A stretch of 64,000 bases of DNA from UBA4636 sp963650915 (GTDB lineage Bacteria; Bacillota; Clostridia; Christensenellales; Borkfalkiaceae), in the NCBI GenBank assembly GCA_963650915.1, contig CAVJMJ010000014.1, positions 10,165 through 74,164 on the forward strand, read 5' to 3'. Under the pieces are notes generated by a model that was not told where the DNA came from, searched no databases, and saw only the letters and a list, made by a program, of their open reading frames with translations. Positions 1-7,941 of this stretch are shown one piece after another. The position numbers and the translations under genes were made by a program. Position 1 is the first letter of the stretch. Every line of letters begins with the position of its first letter.

Positions 1-436
1 TAAACAAATATTCTTCCGCCCTTTTATAGGTTTCTATGGGGTCTGACGATTCGTCCGGCGTTATGTAAAGTTCTATAAGCGGTTTTCTGAAAATTAACAG
101 AACACCCGCAAAAAATATTACGGCAAAGATAGCCGAATATATTTTATAGCGCACGGTATAGCGCATGTTGTCGACGTCACCGCGCCCGTAATATTGCGCG
201 GTAAATATTCCCGCACCCGAAACGGCACCGAAGATACACAGGTTAAAAACGAACATCAACTGGTTTATGATGGAAACGCCGTTCATTTCCGCAATGCCGA
301 CTTGACCTATCATGATGTTATCAAGCAAACTTACGAAGTTTGTTATTCCGTTTTGAATGACGATAGGCAAAGCAATGGCTAAAACCAGTTTGTTAAAGGC
401 TTTGTCGCCGAATACGTTTTTAAACGTGTACTTCAT
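1..436 (-). CDS. MATE-family efflux transporter, N-terminal part (runs off window)
   Basis: Only the first 145 codons are present; the gene continues past the left edge. Reading from the ATG at 436, the product begins MKYTFKNVFGDKAFNKLVLA, followed by IALPIVIQNGITNFVSLLDNIMIGQVG and a further hydrophobic segment ending in GAGIFTAQYYG. This is the typical N-terminus of MATE (MatE/NorM) cation- or proton-coupled drug exporters of the inner membrane. The start is supported by AAGGAAGG five bases upstream. The substrate cannot be predicted. It is transcribed away from the following intergenic region, which holds no partner gene. Confidence 0.85.
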   Translation of the reverse strand, partial: MKYTFKNVFGDKAFNKLVLAIALPIVIQNGITNFVSLLDNIMIGQVGIAEMNGVSIINQLMFVFNLCIFGAVSGAGIFTAQYYGRGDVDNMRYTVRYKIYSAIFAVIFFAGVLLIFRKPLIELYITPDESSDPIETYKRAEEYLF

Positions 437-1080
437 AATACCTTCCTTATTGTACGTCCGTTGACTTTCGCATCGACCGATTCGGCGTCGATTTTGTATG
501 TCTGTTGACGAAAATTTTTAAAAGATGTCCGCATATCAAGGGCTTAAATTACAACGTATATAATAGCACAAAAGGAAGATTTTTACAAGATATTTTAATT
601 GATTTTAAAAAATAACGGCGATATCTTGATTTTGCGGTTTATCCCGCAGTTTTAGCGTTGTATCGAAAAGTGTAATCTTAGCCGAAAAATCTAAAGCGAT
701 ACGGCATGCCTTTTTTACAAAAAGTCCGCCTATAAGCCGATTATCGATATAAATTATGTTATGTAAAAAGATATTATACGGGACAGGCATTATCTTACGC
801 CGACGAGTAAGGCTATACGCTTCGGCAAAAACAGCCTTAGGCTAATGACAATTTTTCGTCACGTTAAGCCCCGTCTTTTCGTTGTCGGCAACAATCGGAA
901 TCATCGGTTTCCTCACCGAAACCGAGTAAAACGATTGAATTTTCGTATTGTTTCGGCAATCGCTAAAATAATCATACCGAAAGATTTACGAAAACCAAAA
1001 ACAGCAGCGTTATAAAACAGTAGCGTCAACTAAAATAGTGTGTCAGTTAAGAACATCGTAGCGTTACGGAGATTTTTCAA
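437..1080. other. Intergenic region without convincing gene
   Basis: Between the MATE gene and the repeat array I see no open frame with a ribosome binding site. A 61-codon minus-strand frame at 605-790 has no such site and overlaps a dispersed repeat copy at 719-746, so I treat it as chance. Confidence 0.5.
719..746 (-). repeat. Dispersed 28-bp repeat, copy 1
   Basis: On the minus strand it reads CGATAATCGGCTTATAG followed by GCGGACTTTTT. It is the TC variant of the family core CGATAACGGGCTTATAG with the usual T-rich right end. It lies in a gene-free region. Confidence 0.8.
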
Positions 1081-1227
1081 AAATCTGTCAGTAGTATTGA
1101 GAGATTTTTTAAAAAGTTAAAAATCTATCAGTAGTAATGAGAGATTTTCTAAAAAATCAAAAATCTGTCAGTAGTATTGAGAGATTTTTAAAAAAATCAA
1201 AAATCTGTCAGTAGTATTGAGAGATTT
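1081..1227 (+). repeat. Four-unit tandem array, exact 40-bp period, upstream of ATPase 1
   Basis: The segment AAATCTGTCAGTAGTATTGA recurs at 1081, 1121 (two substitutions), 1161 and 1201, exactly 40 bp apart. Each unit contains inverted arms AAAAATCT and AGATTTTT about 16 bases apart, so each could form a hairpin or bind a dimer. The array ends directly at the -35 box of the ATPase promoter (1230). It is not a CRISPR: there are no unique spacers, only A/T-rich linkers. Confidence 0.92.
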
Positions 1228-1229
1228 AC

Positions 1230-1258
1230 TTGACAAGATAAATAGATTGAAGTATAAT
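1230..1258 (+). promoter_or_regulatory. Sigma-A type promoter of ATPase 1
   Basis: TTGACA at 1230-1235 and TATAAT at 1253-1258 with a 17-base spacer, both perfect consensus. It sits between the 40-bp repeat array and the ATPase start at 1283. Confidence 0.9.
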
Positions 1259-1282
1259 CGAATAAAAAATAATAGGTGAAAC

Positions 1283-2464
1283 ATGGTTTCGAGAGAAAAA
1301 TATATAGAACAAGTACGCCCGTTTTACCGCTCCGATTTGATAAAAATTATTACGGGAATACGTCGTTGCGGAAAATCGATAGTCTTAGAGCAAATAATGG
1401 AGGAGGTAAAAAGGGAAACCGATAACGTTATTTATCTTAACTTCGAAGATAAAAACGTGGTTTTGAACATAACGAACGCAGAAGAACTTATTTCGTACGT
1501 CAACGAGAACAGAAAAGAAGGAAAGTGTTATTTGTTTTTCGATGAAATTCAAATCCTCGAAGGTTGGCAAGACGCTTGCAAAACGTTAAGACTTTACGAT
1601 AATTCCCTGTTTATAACAGGGTCAAACTCAAAACTGTTGTCGAGCGAATTTATTAAGGAACTTTCGGGAAGATACGTATCCTTTAGAATACGCCCCTTCG
1701 TTTATAAAGAAATAGTCGAGTATGCAAAAGAACTAAACAAAGAAGTTTCCGTCTCCGATTATCTCGTATGGGGAGGGTTTCCCAAACGTTTCGAGTTCGA
1801 TACCTTTGATGCGCAATATCGGTATTTAAGCGATTTGGACGATACTATAGTCATAAACGACGCCATAATGCGATACAAAATAAGAAAGACGCAATTATTC
1901 AAACGTTTCGTAAATTTCGTTTTAAAAAGTAACAGTCGTATATTTTCGGCAAGTTCAATTCACGATTATATAAAACAAGAAAACCCCGATTGCTCGATAA
2001 ATACCATAGCAAAATACCTCGGTTATCTTGAAGAAGCATATGTTATTTCCTCGGTAAAACAATATTCTACGAAAACAAAAAAAGAACTTTCCTATTTTGT
2101 AAAGATTTACGACGAGGACGTCTGTTTTAACTCGCTTCGGTGCCTAAACAACCGTTTTGACTTAACCCATAACTTCGAAAATATCGTATACAACGAACTT
2201 TTATATATGGGATACGATATTTACGTTTACAACGATAACGGGCAAGAAATAGATTTTCTTGCGACGAAAGGCAATAACAGGTATTACGTTCAGGCTGCAT
2301 ACAGCGTAGCCGACGATAAAGCCTATAAAAGAGAGTTTGACGCCTTTAAAAAAATAGATAATTTATCGCAAAAAATTATAATAACCAACGACGATATAGA
2401 TTATTCTACGAGTACGGTTAGACATATCAAATTTAAAGATTTTTTAACCATGGAAAGTTTGTAA
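1283..2464 (+). CDS. AAA+ ATPase with C-terminal DUF4143 (ATPase 1)
   Basis: A 393-residue P-loop protein of the AAA_14/DUF4143 family. Walker A is GIRRCGKS (residues 25-32), Walker B YLFFDE (83-88), followed by a sensor-like FITGSNS. The C-terminal part holds the DUF4143 region, with EIDFLATKG then YYVQAAY, a pattern resembling a PD-(D/E)xK nuclease fold. The start is supported by AGGTG nine bases upstream. The family is abundant in anaerobes and its function is unknown; defence, mobile-element or toxin-like roles have been guessed but not shown. It resembles ATPase 3 at 60838 much more than ATPase 2 at 10163. The 40-bp array and a consensus promoter lie immediately upstream, so the repeat may be its operator. 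Confidence 0.88.
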   Translation: MVSREKYIEQVRPFYRSDLIKIITGIRRCGKSIVLEQIMEEVKRETDNVIYLNFEDKNVVLNITNAEELISYVNENRKEGKCYLFFDEIQILEGWQDACKTLRLYDNSLFITGSNSKLLSSEFIKELSGRYVSFRIRPFVYKEIVEYAKELNKEVSVSDYLVWGGFPKRFEFDTFDAQYRYLSDLDDTIVINDAIMRYKIRKTQLFKRFVNFVLKSNSRIFSASSIHDYIKQENPDCSINTIAKYLGYLEEAYVISSVKQYSTKTKKELSYFVKIYDEDVCFNSLRCLNNRFDLTHNFENIVYNELLYMGYDIYVYNDNGQEIDFLATKGNNRYYVQAAYSVADDKAYKREFDAFKKIDNLSQKIIITNDDIDYSTSTVRHIKFKDFLTMESL

Positions 2465-3005
2465 AAATCAATTGCGTCTTAAAGATAAATTCAGCGAATA
2501 TCGGCAAACAACGAAAAGTCAGATACCCGAAAAGGCTTATATAAGTCGTTTAACCCGAAAAAGCGGATACAAGTCGAGTAAAAATCGTATATGACCGTGC
2601 GTTCAAGGTGTGTACAAGTTTGTATATAACGGTGCGCTAAAAAATAAAAACTTTATTAAATTTATGGCTTGCTTAGTCGGATATATTTGCGCTGTAAGGT
2701 GCTTAAGCTTACGACGAAAAAACAAAGCCGAAGTCGATAAATACGGCAGCTTACGAAAATTTATCAATAATGCAACCTCGGTAATTAAAAATTGCAATAG
2801 AAGGGCTTAAGAGATTTAAAATCGGTCTCTTAAAAGTCGTTTAAACAAACCGAACCGATTAAATAAACCGGTCAACCAAACAACCAAAAACCAAATCAAC
2901 CAAGTCAAACAATCACAGGAAACTAAATCAAGCTACACAAACCAAATCAACCGAACAACCGACAAATCAATCGACACCAAACATTTAATTAACCTGTTAG
3001 ATGAC
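2465..3005. other. Intergenic region with CAA-rich low-complexity stretch
   Basis: No gene is convincing here. A 66-codon plus-strand frame at 2610-2810 lacks a ribosome binding site. From about 2840 to 2985 the plus strand is built of irregular AACCAAATCAACC-like words, strongly depleted in G, without a fixed period. Confidence 0.5.
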
Positions 3006-3052
3006 AAAAAAGAGCCGAAAACGGGCTTATAGCCCGATTTTCGGCTCTTTTT
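3006..3052. terminator. Bidirectional intrinsic terminator with repeat core in its loop
   Basis: The arms AAAAAAGAGCCGAAAA and TTTTCGGCTCTTTTT enclose a second stem, CGGGC/GCCCG, around TTATA. Runs of A and T on the two sides suit both strands, so it can stop transcription from the left and from the minus-strand exonuclease gene. The inner stem-loop contains ACGGGCTTATAG, the core of the dispersed 28-bp repeat. Confidence 0.88.
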
Positions 3053-3239
3053 GCAGTATAAAAGTATTTTTAAACAAAGTTGGATAATTGCACGGAATAA
3101 TGTGCCCGATTATCATAAATAATTGAAAGGGTTATAATATTTTAAACGGTTATAATGTTTTAAACGATTTATTATTAAGTAAAGCCGAGATTGTTATCGT
3201 CGCTTCATTATAGATGTTCAAAATAATTAAAACGCTTCA

Positions 3240-3836
3240 TTATAGATGTTTCGAAATAAAATCGTTAAATTCGGAAAATTTTTCTCGTGAGTTTTGGACG
3301 GCTAAAAACATTGCCGCCGTATCGTAAGCCGCATCGTGGCTTTTTTTGTCGCTCATGTCAAAAAATTCGTTTACGAATTTATTAACTTCAAAGGGGTATA
3401 CGTCGGAAAATGTGCAAAATTCATCCAATTTAGGGTATTTGATACCTTTTCCGCTTGGACGAGGAAGCTTCATTATAGGCGTAAAATACTTCATGGTGTC
3501 GAGGCTTTCGTCGTATCTGAAGATTTTGGAATTGTTTTGAAATTCTTGGGACATAAAACCGAAATCGAAATTGAAATTGTGTGCGACCAACAGTTTCGCG
3601 CTTAAAAAGTCGTTTTCGATTTCGTCGATGTCGTCGCAAAATTTGCGCCCTTTGGACAATTCTTTTAATTTTTCCACGGTGATTCCGTGTACGAAACTTG
3701 CCGAAGGCTCTATGTAAGAGACTTCAAAGTAAAAATTTTTGGCAACGATTTTGTCGCCGTAGTCGAGTATGTAAGCAAGTTGAATGATGTGCCCGGGTTT
3801 TAAACCCGTCGTTTCCGTATCGAAGTATAAAATCAT
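3240..3836 (-). CDS. DnaQ-like 3'-5' exonuclease (DEDDh family)
   Basis: A 198-residue stand-alone exonuclease domain. Exo I is FDTETTG (Asp6, Glu8), Exo II is HNFNFDFGFM near residues 86-95, and Exo III is SHDAAYDTA near 166-174 with the catalytic His and Asp. The family removes 3' nucleotides from DNA or RNA using two metal ions. It is not fused to a polymerase, helicase or UvrC-like module, so it may act in repair or RNA turnover. There is no good ribosome binding site before the ATG at 3836. The gene appears monocistronic and ends towards the terminator at 3006-3052. Confidence 0.85.
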   Translation of the reverse strand: MILYFDTETTGLKPGHIIQLAYILDYGDKIVAKNFYFEVSYIEPSASFVHGITVEKLKELSKGRKFCDDIDEIENDFLSAKLLVAHNFNFDFGFMSQEFQNNSKIFRYDESLDTMKYFTPIMKLPRPSGKGIKYPKLDEFCTFSDVYPFEVNKFVNEFFDMSDKKSHDAAYDTAAMFLAVQNSREKFSEFNDFISKHL

Positions 3837-3993
3837 AAATTAAAATATAAGTTGAAATATTAGTCAGGATAAATGATAGTAAAGTCGCAAAACTAAGCCA
3901 CAAAACTAAGCCGTAAAGCAAAGTCATAAAGCAAAGTCATAAAGCAAAGCCGTAACCTTGATGATTAGTCGAAAATTCGATATTTTTTACCTA

Positions 3994-4022
3994 TTGACAA
4001 AAAACGGATTTCGTGATAAACT
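3994..4022 (+). promoter_or_regulatory. Sigma-A type promoter of small membrane protein gene
   Basis: TTGACA at 3994-3999 and TAAACT at 4017-4022, spacer 17. It lies just upstream of the ribosome binding site AAGGAGG at 4036-4042. Confidence 0.85.
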
Positions 4023-4048
4023 ATAAAAAAGAGTTAAGGAGGTTTTTT

Positions 4049-4408
4049 ATGACTCGAGGCGGTAAGGTTTATTTTATTATAACGAGTGTCGTGGCGGCAA
4101 TCGCCGCAATAATCGATTTTTTGGCGGTGGCGATCTTTTTGTCTATCGTCTTCGGCGGAGGAAGCCCTCTCGGTAACGCATTGTCTCTCGTTATATTCGG
4201 GGTGTATTATATCGTTTTCGGAGGAATAGTTTCTGCCGTCGCCTTTATTATGTCTTGCGTGCTTATAAAGGTAAGTAGAAAGTTAGGTCTAATATACCTT
4301 ATAACTATTTTCCTTTTGTTTGCCGTCGGCATTTTATGTTTCGTCGTTTGCGGTAATTCAAATTCCGATTCCGAAAGTGCTTTATTAAGCCTTATCGCGC
4401 TTTTTTAA
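4049..4408 (+). CDS. Small integral membrane protein of unknown function
   Basis: A product of 119 residues starting MTRGGKVYFI. The ATG at 4049 is preferred over an in-frame upstream GTG at 4013 because AAGGAGG lies seven bases before it and the upstream codon would fall inside the promoter. The sequence is dominated by three hydrophobic stretches (about residues 8-40, 45-70 and 80-100) with a short polar loop containing KVSRKLG. I recognise no family. It has its own promoter and is followed by a long gene-free region, so it is probably monocistronic. Confidence 0.7.
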   Translation: MTRGGKVYFIITSVVAAIAAIIDFLAVAIFLSIVFGGGSPLGNALSLVIFGVYYIVFGGIVSAVAFIMSCVLIKVSRKLGLIYLITIFLLFAVGILCFVVCGNSNSDSESALLSLIALF

Positions 4409-4822
4409 CGAGTTGCGTTTTATAGCGCACGATGTTTTATTGCACACTACGTTTTATAGTACGCTTTATAGCACGCTTTATAGCACGAATCTTCGGGTTG
4501 CTTAATTTTATAAAAATCGGTCTATAAGCCCGTTATCGGCTCGTTTTTTGACGGTAACGGGTTATTTTTACGCCATTTATCCGATCGTCATGCCGTTCTT
4601 TAAACGAAATCTTTTATAAAAGTATCCGATATTTTCGTAATATCTTCGAGTATGCACTTTTTTATCGGGCTTAATTTGCGTTTAATTTTGCAAAACCGAT
4701 TTATCTATAATTACAATGTACACTTTTTTTAATCGTTTGTCAATGGAAAACGTCAATTTAGGATATAAATTCAGTCAATTATAAATCTTAATTGACGTCA
4801 AAAAAAGATATATAATATAAAT
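4409..4822. other. Intergenic region with short TTTATAGCACGC repeats
   Basis: From about 4415 to 4490 the words TTTATAGCGCACG, TTTATAGTACGC and TTTATAGCACGC recur irregularly. A dispersed repeat copy follows at 4512-4538. No gene is apparent. Confidence 0.5.
4512..4538 (-). repeat. Dispersed 28-bp repeat, copy 2
   Basis: Minus strand reads CGATAACGGGCTTATAG, then ACCGATTTTT. Exact core, downstream of the small membrane protein gene. Confidence 0.85.
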
Positions 4823-5120
4823 ATGAAAAATTATCTTGCCATTGATATAGGCACCACATTTGGAGGTTATAGCGTTTTTCAGAGAAAGAATCAAAGCTTA
4901 TCGTTTTAACACCGGGTTTTGCGATACGCCCGACGGGCTTATACTCGATAGTGATTTGCTTTTTGAAAACCTTCTACTCGGCATTAAAAATGCATTTGAA
5001 ACTTTTCACGAAATAGAAAGTTTGGCTATCGACACTTTTGCTATCGACACTTTTGTGTCGATTATCTTTCGGGAAATTGCGACAAAGCAGTCTTTCCGTC
5101 GGCGAATAGAGGGCGAATAG
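4823..5120 (+). pseudogene. rhaB: Remnant of an FGGY-family sugar kinase, most like rhamnulokinase
   Basis: The ATG at 4823 opens MKNYLAIDIGTTFGG, the phosphate-1 motif at the N-terminus of FGGY kinases, but the frame stops at 4909. A second frame (from about 4880) carries YRFNTGF, then DGLILDSDLLFENLLLGIKN and ESLAIDTFAID, which correspond to the W/D-x-D-x-LFE...GLKK...SIGIDTWGVD segment of rhamnulokinases. The reading frame therefore shifts near 4880 and the rest of the kinase (over 350 residues) is missing. GCTATCGACACTTTT is present twice in tandem near 5027-5055, a further sign of decay. No other rhamnose genes are nearby. Confidence 0.7.
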
Positions 5121-5202
5121 TAGGCGAGTAGACGACCGATATACGGCGGTTAAAAATCAAATATCGGGGATGACGAAAGGAAACCCTTCGTTAGGTAGTT
5201 TA

Positions 5203-5246
5203 TTCTTCGGAAAACGTTTGCGTTTTCCGAAGAATTTTTGTATAAT
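5203..5246 (+). terminator. Intrinsic terminator whose tail carries the next -10 box
   Basis: TTCTTCGGAAAACG (5203-5216) pairs with CGTTTTCCGAAGAA (5221-5234) around TTTG, followed by TTTTTG. The tail is continued directly by a perfect -10, TATAAT (5241-5246), with TTTGCG 18 bases upstream inside the loop and stem, so terminator and promoter of the PHP gene overlap. Confidence 0.8.
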
Positions 5247-5274
5247 GAAAGCCAAGAAAAAAGAAGGTATAATT

Positions 5275-6033
5275 ATGTCTGAAAACTATTTGGACGAAAG
5301 GTTAAACGAATTTACTTGCGATGAGCCTAAAGGGTACCTGTACGAAACTCATTGCCATACTAACGTTACGAGCGCATGTTCCCGTTTGTCGCCCGAAGAT
5401 ATAGTCGATTTGTATTTAAAAAACGGCTACACGGGTATCTTTATAACCGACCATTTTTTGAACGGAAACTGCGTCGGTAAAATCCGCGAAGAAAAAGATT
5501 TCAAAAAGCAAATAGAGATGTTTTTTGAGGGTTATAGAAAGGTAAAAGATGCCGCTAACGGTACTATAGACGTATTTTGCGGGTTTGAAACCTCTTATAA
5601 AGGCACCGACGTTTTGGTCTACGGTTGGGACGAGGAAAAGACTAAACTGTACCCCGAAATAATGTCGATGACGATGCGTGAGTTTATTAACTTCGTAAAC
5701 GATAACGGCGGTCTTACCGTGCAGGCGCATCCCTTCAGAGAGGCAAATTATATCGATCATATAAGGCTATTTCCTGAAACGGAAGGCGTTGAAGTATATA
5801 ATTCATCAAGAGATTATCTTTGCAACAAACTCGGTTATGAATACTACAAGGCTTATAACGCCGAATACGGTAAATGTAAAACCGGCGGAAGTGATATTCA
5901 TTATACTTCGCTTCCCGTTCTCGGCGGAATGGCGTTTAAGGAAAGATTAAAATCCGTTTCCGACTTTATTGACAGAGTTAGAAAAAACGAAGGCGTTATT
6001 TTTAGAAAACCAAATATAGTTGCGGAAAAATAA
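5275..6033 (+). CDS. PHP-domain phosphoesterase
   Basis: 252 residues from the ATG at 5275, chosen because AAGAAGG precedes it and an upstream in-frame start at 5170 lies before a strong terminator. Metal-binding motifs of the PHP superfamily are visible: THCHTN (about 25-30), ITDHF (about 59-63), GFETSY, VQAHPFRE and GGSDIHYT. These are the histidine and acidic ligands of a trinuclear centre that hydrolyses phosphoesters. Relatives include TrpH/YciV-type 5'-3' exoribonucleases and nucleotide phosphatases, so the substrate is uncertain. It appears to be a single-gene unit. Confidence 0.85.
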   Translation: MSENYLDERLNEFTCDEPKGYLYETHCHTNVTSACSRLSPEDIVDLYLKNGYTGIFITDHFLNGNCVGKIREEKDFKKQIEMFFEGYRKVKDAANGTIDVFCGFETSYKGTDVLVYGWDEEKTKLYPEIMSMTMREFINFVNDNGGLTVQAHPFREANYIDHIRLFPETEGVEVYNSSRDYLCNKLGYEYYKAYNAEYGKCKTGGSDIHYTSLPVLGGMAFKERLKSVSDFIDRVRKNEGVIFRKPNIVAEK

Positions 6034-6135
6034 CCGAAAATGCTATTTGTTTTTTCGGGACGAAAGTTTGTTTTATCGTCACGAAAAACTTAACGTTCGG
6101 CGTAACTAAATTTAGCATTTATAATTAAAAAACGA

Positions 6136-6165
6136 CGATAACGGGCTTATAAGGGCACTTTTTTA
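6136..6165 (+). repeat. Dispersed 28-bp repeat, copy 3
   Basis: CGATAACGGGCTTATAA then GGGCACTTTTTTA. One change from the core. It lies between the PHP gene and the Rrf2 regulator. Confidence 0.85.
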
Positions 6166-6209
6166 GATTACTTAGTAAAATATATCCTTTATTATCAAGG
6201 TAAAATCAC

Positions 6210-6608
6210 ATGAAAATTTCAACGAAGGGAAGATACGCCTTGCGCGTAATGATAGATATCGCGGAAAACGGGAAGGGCGAAAGCGTTTCGGTTAAAGATA
6301 TTGCGCAAAGGCAAAATATTTCTAAAAAATATTTAGAGCAGATTATGACCATGCTTTCAAAGTCGGGGATGGTAAAGACTTCGCGGGGAAACGTAGGCGG
6401 TTACAAACTTACCAAAGAACCCAAAGATTACATCGTCGGCGATATTTTGCGTGCTACCGAAGGAGATTTAGCTCCGCTCGATTGTTTAATCGACGGTGCC
6501 GTTTGCAGTAGAATGGACAGCTGTTCCACGCATAAATTTTGGGCGGGGCTGGATAAGGTTATAAACGATTACGTAAACGGCAAAACTTTGCAAGACCTTT
6601 TAAATTAA
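6210..6608 (+). CDS. Rrf2-family transcriptional regulator, IscR-like
   Basis: 132 residues starting MKISTKGRYALRVMIDIAE, the classical Rrf2 N-terminus. A winged helix-turn-helix spans about 25-65, including KKYLEQIMTMLSKSG and SRGNVGGY. Three cysteines at 92, 99 and 105 (LDCL, AVCSR, DSCST) match the ligands of the [2Fe-2S] cluster of IscR. It directly precedes iscS and iscU, so it probably senses Fe-S status and controls them. A palindrome on the iscS promoter at 6691-6711 is a candidate target. CymR-type control of cysteine metabolism is an alternative, though the cysteines favour an IscR type. Confidence 0.88.
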   Translation: MKISTKGRYALRVMIDIAENGKGESVSVKDIAQRQNISKKYLEQIMTMLSKSGMVKTSRGNVGGYKLTKEPKDYIVGDILRATEGDLAPLDCLIDGAVCSRMDSCSTHKFWAGLDKVINDYVNGKTLQDLLN

Positions 6609-6690
6609 AAAGAAGTTACGGCTTTATTTTTCGGGCGTTTTAAAGAAAAAAGCAATTAAAAAATCCGAAATATTTCTAAAAATATTGCTA

Positions 6691-6711
6691 TTCCTATTGA
6701 CACGGTAGGAA
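6691..6711. promoter_or_regulatory. Candidate Rrf2/IscR operator over the iscS -35 box
   Basis: TTCCTA (6691-6696) and TAGGAA (6706-6711) are exact inverted repeats separated by nine bases, and the -35 box TTGACA lies within them. Its position would let a bound dimer exclude RNA polymerase. That the upstream Rrf2 protein binds here is inference. Confidence 0.6.
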
Positions 6712-6725
6712 AAGCGTGTTATAAT
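6697..6725 (+). promoter_or_regulatory. Sigma-A type promoter of iscS-iscU
   Basis: TTGACA (6697-6702) and TATAAT (6720-6725), spacer 17, both perfect. The RBS GGAG and ATG of iscS follow at 6744-6756. Confidence 0.9.
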
Positions 6726-6753
6726 TAGCCCGAAATTGAAAACGGAGATAAAT

Positions 6754-7941
6754 ATGAATACTGTTTATTTTGACAACGCCGCTACAACGAGGCTTGACGA
6801 CGAAGTTTTAGAGGAAATGTTACCTTACTTAAAGGAAGAATACGGAAACGCTTCTTCCATATATAAACTCGGCAGACGCTCAAAAGAAGCCGTCGAAAAA
6901 GCAAGGGAACAGGTTGCTTCGGCAATAAACGCTAAGACGGAAGAAATTTATTTTACGTCGGGCGGAACGGAAAGCGACAACACTATAATAAGAGGCATTG
7001 CGTACGCATACAAAAACAGAGGCAACCATATAATTACGAGTAAAATCGAACACCCCGCGGTTTTGGAAACTCTTAAACAACTTGAAAAAGAAGGTTTTAC
7101 GGTAACTTACGTCGGCGTAACCGAAAACGGAATTATCGATATGGACGAACTTGAAGCCTCCATAACAGATAAAACCACCCTTATTACCGTGATGTACGCA
7201 AATAACGAAATCGGAACTTTGCAACCGATTGCTAAAATCGGTAAGTTGGCACACGAGAAGGGCATACTTTTCCACACCGACGCCGTTCAGGCGATAGGTT
7301 CGGAAAAAATAGACGTCGTTGCCGAAAATATCGACGCACTATCCATGTCGGCACACAAATTTTACGGACCTAACGGCATCGGCGCTTTGTACGTCAAAAA
7401 GGGCGTAAGATTTCAAAAATTCATGCTCGGCGGGCATCAGGAAAAAAATAAACGCGCAGGAACGGAAAACGTTCCCGCCATCGTCGGCATGGGTAAGGCA
7501 ATAGAACTTGCGTATAAAAATATCGACGAACACAACGCAAAAATAAAGGAACTCAGAGATTATTACGTTTCGGAAGTTTTAAAGCGCATACCCTACGTTA
7601 AAGTCAACGGGGATATGGAAAAAAGACTCCCGGGGAATGCAAACATTTCGTTTAAATTCATCGAAGGCGAGGGCATGCTTTTAAACCTCGACTTAAACGG
7701 CATATGCGCATCGTCGGGCAGTGCTTGCACGTCGGGCTCTCTTGATCCGTCGCACGTGTTGCTTGCTATAGGGCTTCCGCACGAGATAGCGCACGGCAGT
7801 TTAAGAATTTCAATCGGCAAATACAATACCAAAGAGGAAGTCGATTACTTGCTCGATAACCTCGAAAAAATAGTCCAAAAATTGAGGGATATGTCCCCTC
7901 TATACGACAAATTTTTATCCGAACAAAAGGAGAATAACTAA
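6754..7941 (+). CDS. iscS: Cysteine desulfurase IscS/NifS
   Basis: 395 residues of a fold-type I PLP enzyme that removes sulphur from L-cysteine as an enzyme persulphide for Fe-S clusters and thiolated tRNA. It opens NTVYFDNAATTRLDDEV; the PLP lysine lies in SMSAHKFYGPNGIGA and the catalytic cysteine in SSGSACTSGSLDPSHVLLAIG, the extended loop of the IscS/NifS class. The ATG at 6754 is preferred to a TTG at 6736 because ACGGAG precedes it at the right distance. The stop codon overlaps the iscU start (TAATG), so the two are translationally coupled. Confidence 0.94.
   Translation: MNTVYFDNAATTRLDDEVLEEMLPYLKEEYGNASSIYKLGRRSKEAVEKAREQVASAINAKTEEIYFTSGGTESDNTIIRGIAYAYKNRGNHIITSKIEHPAVLETLKQLEKEGFTVTYVGVTENGIIDMDELEASITDKTTLITVMYANNEIGTLQPIAKIGKLAHEKGILFHTDAVQAIGSEKIDVVAENIDALSMSAHKFYGPNGIGALYVKKGVRFQKFMLGGHQEKNKRAGTENVPAIVGMGKAIELAYKNIDEHNAKIKELRDYYVSEVLKRIPYVKVNGDMEKRLPGNANISFKFIEGEGMLLNLDLNGICASSGSACTSGSLDPSHVLLAIGLPHEIAHGSLRISIGKYNTKEEVDYLLDNLEKIVQKLRDMSPLYDKFLSEQKENN

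Noticed and set aside
605..790. 61-codon minus-strand gene
   Set aside because: No ribosome binding site and it runs over a dispersed repeat copy; composition is unlike the neighbours.
1081..1227. CRISPR array
   Set aside because: The linkers between repeats are similar A/T-rich sequence rather than unique spacers, only 20 bp long, and no cas genes are present.
2610..2810. 66-codon plus-strand gene
   Set aside because: No ribosome binding site, overlaps an equally long frame on the other strand, no recognisable family.
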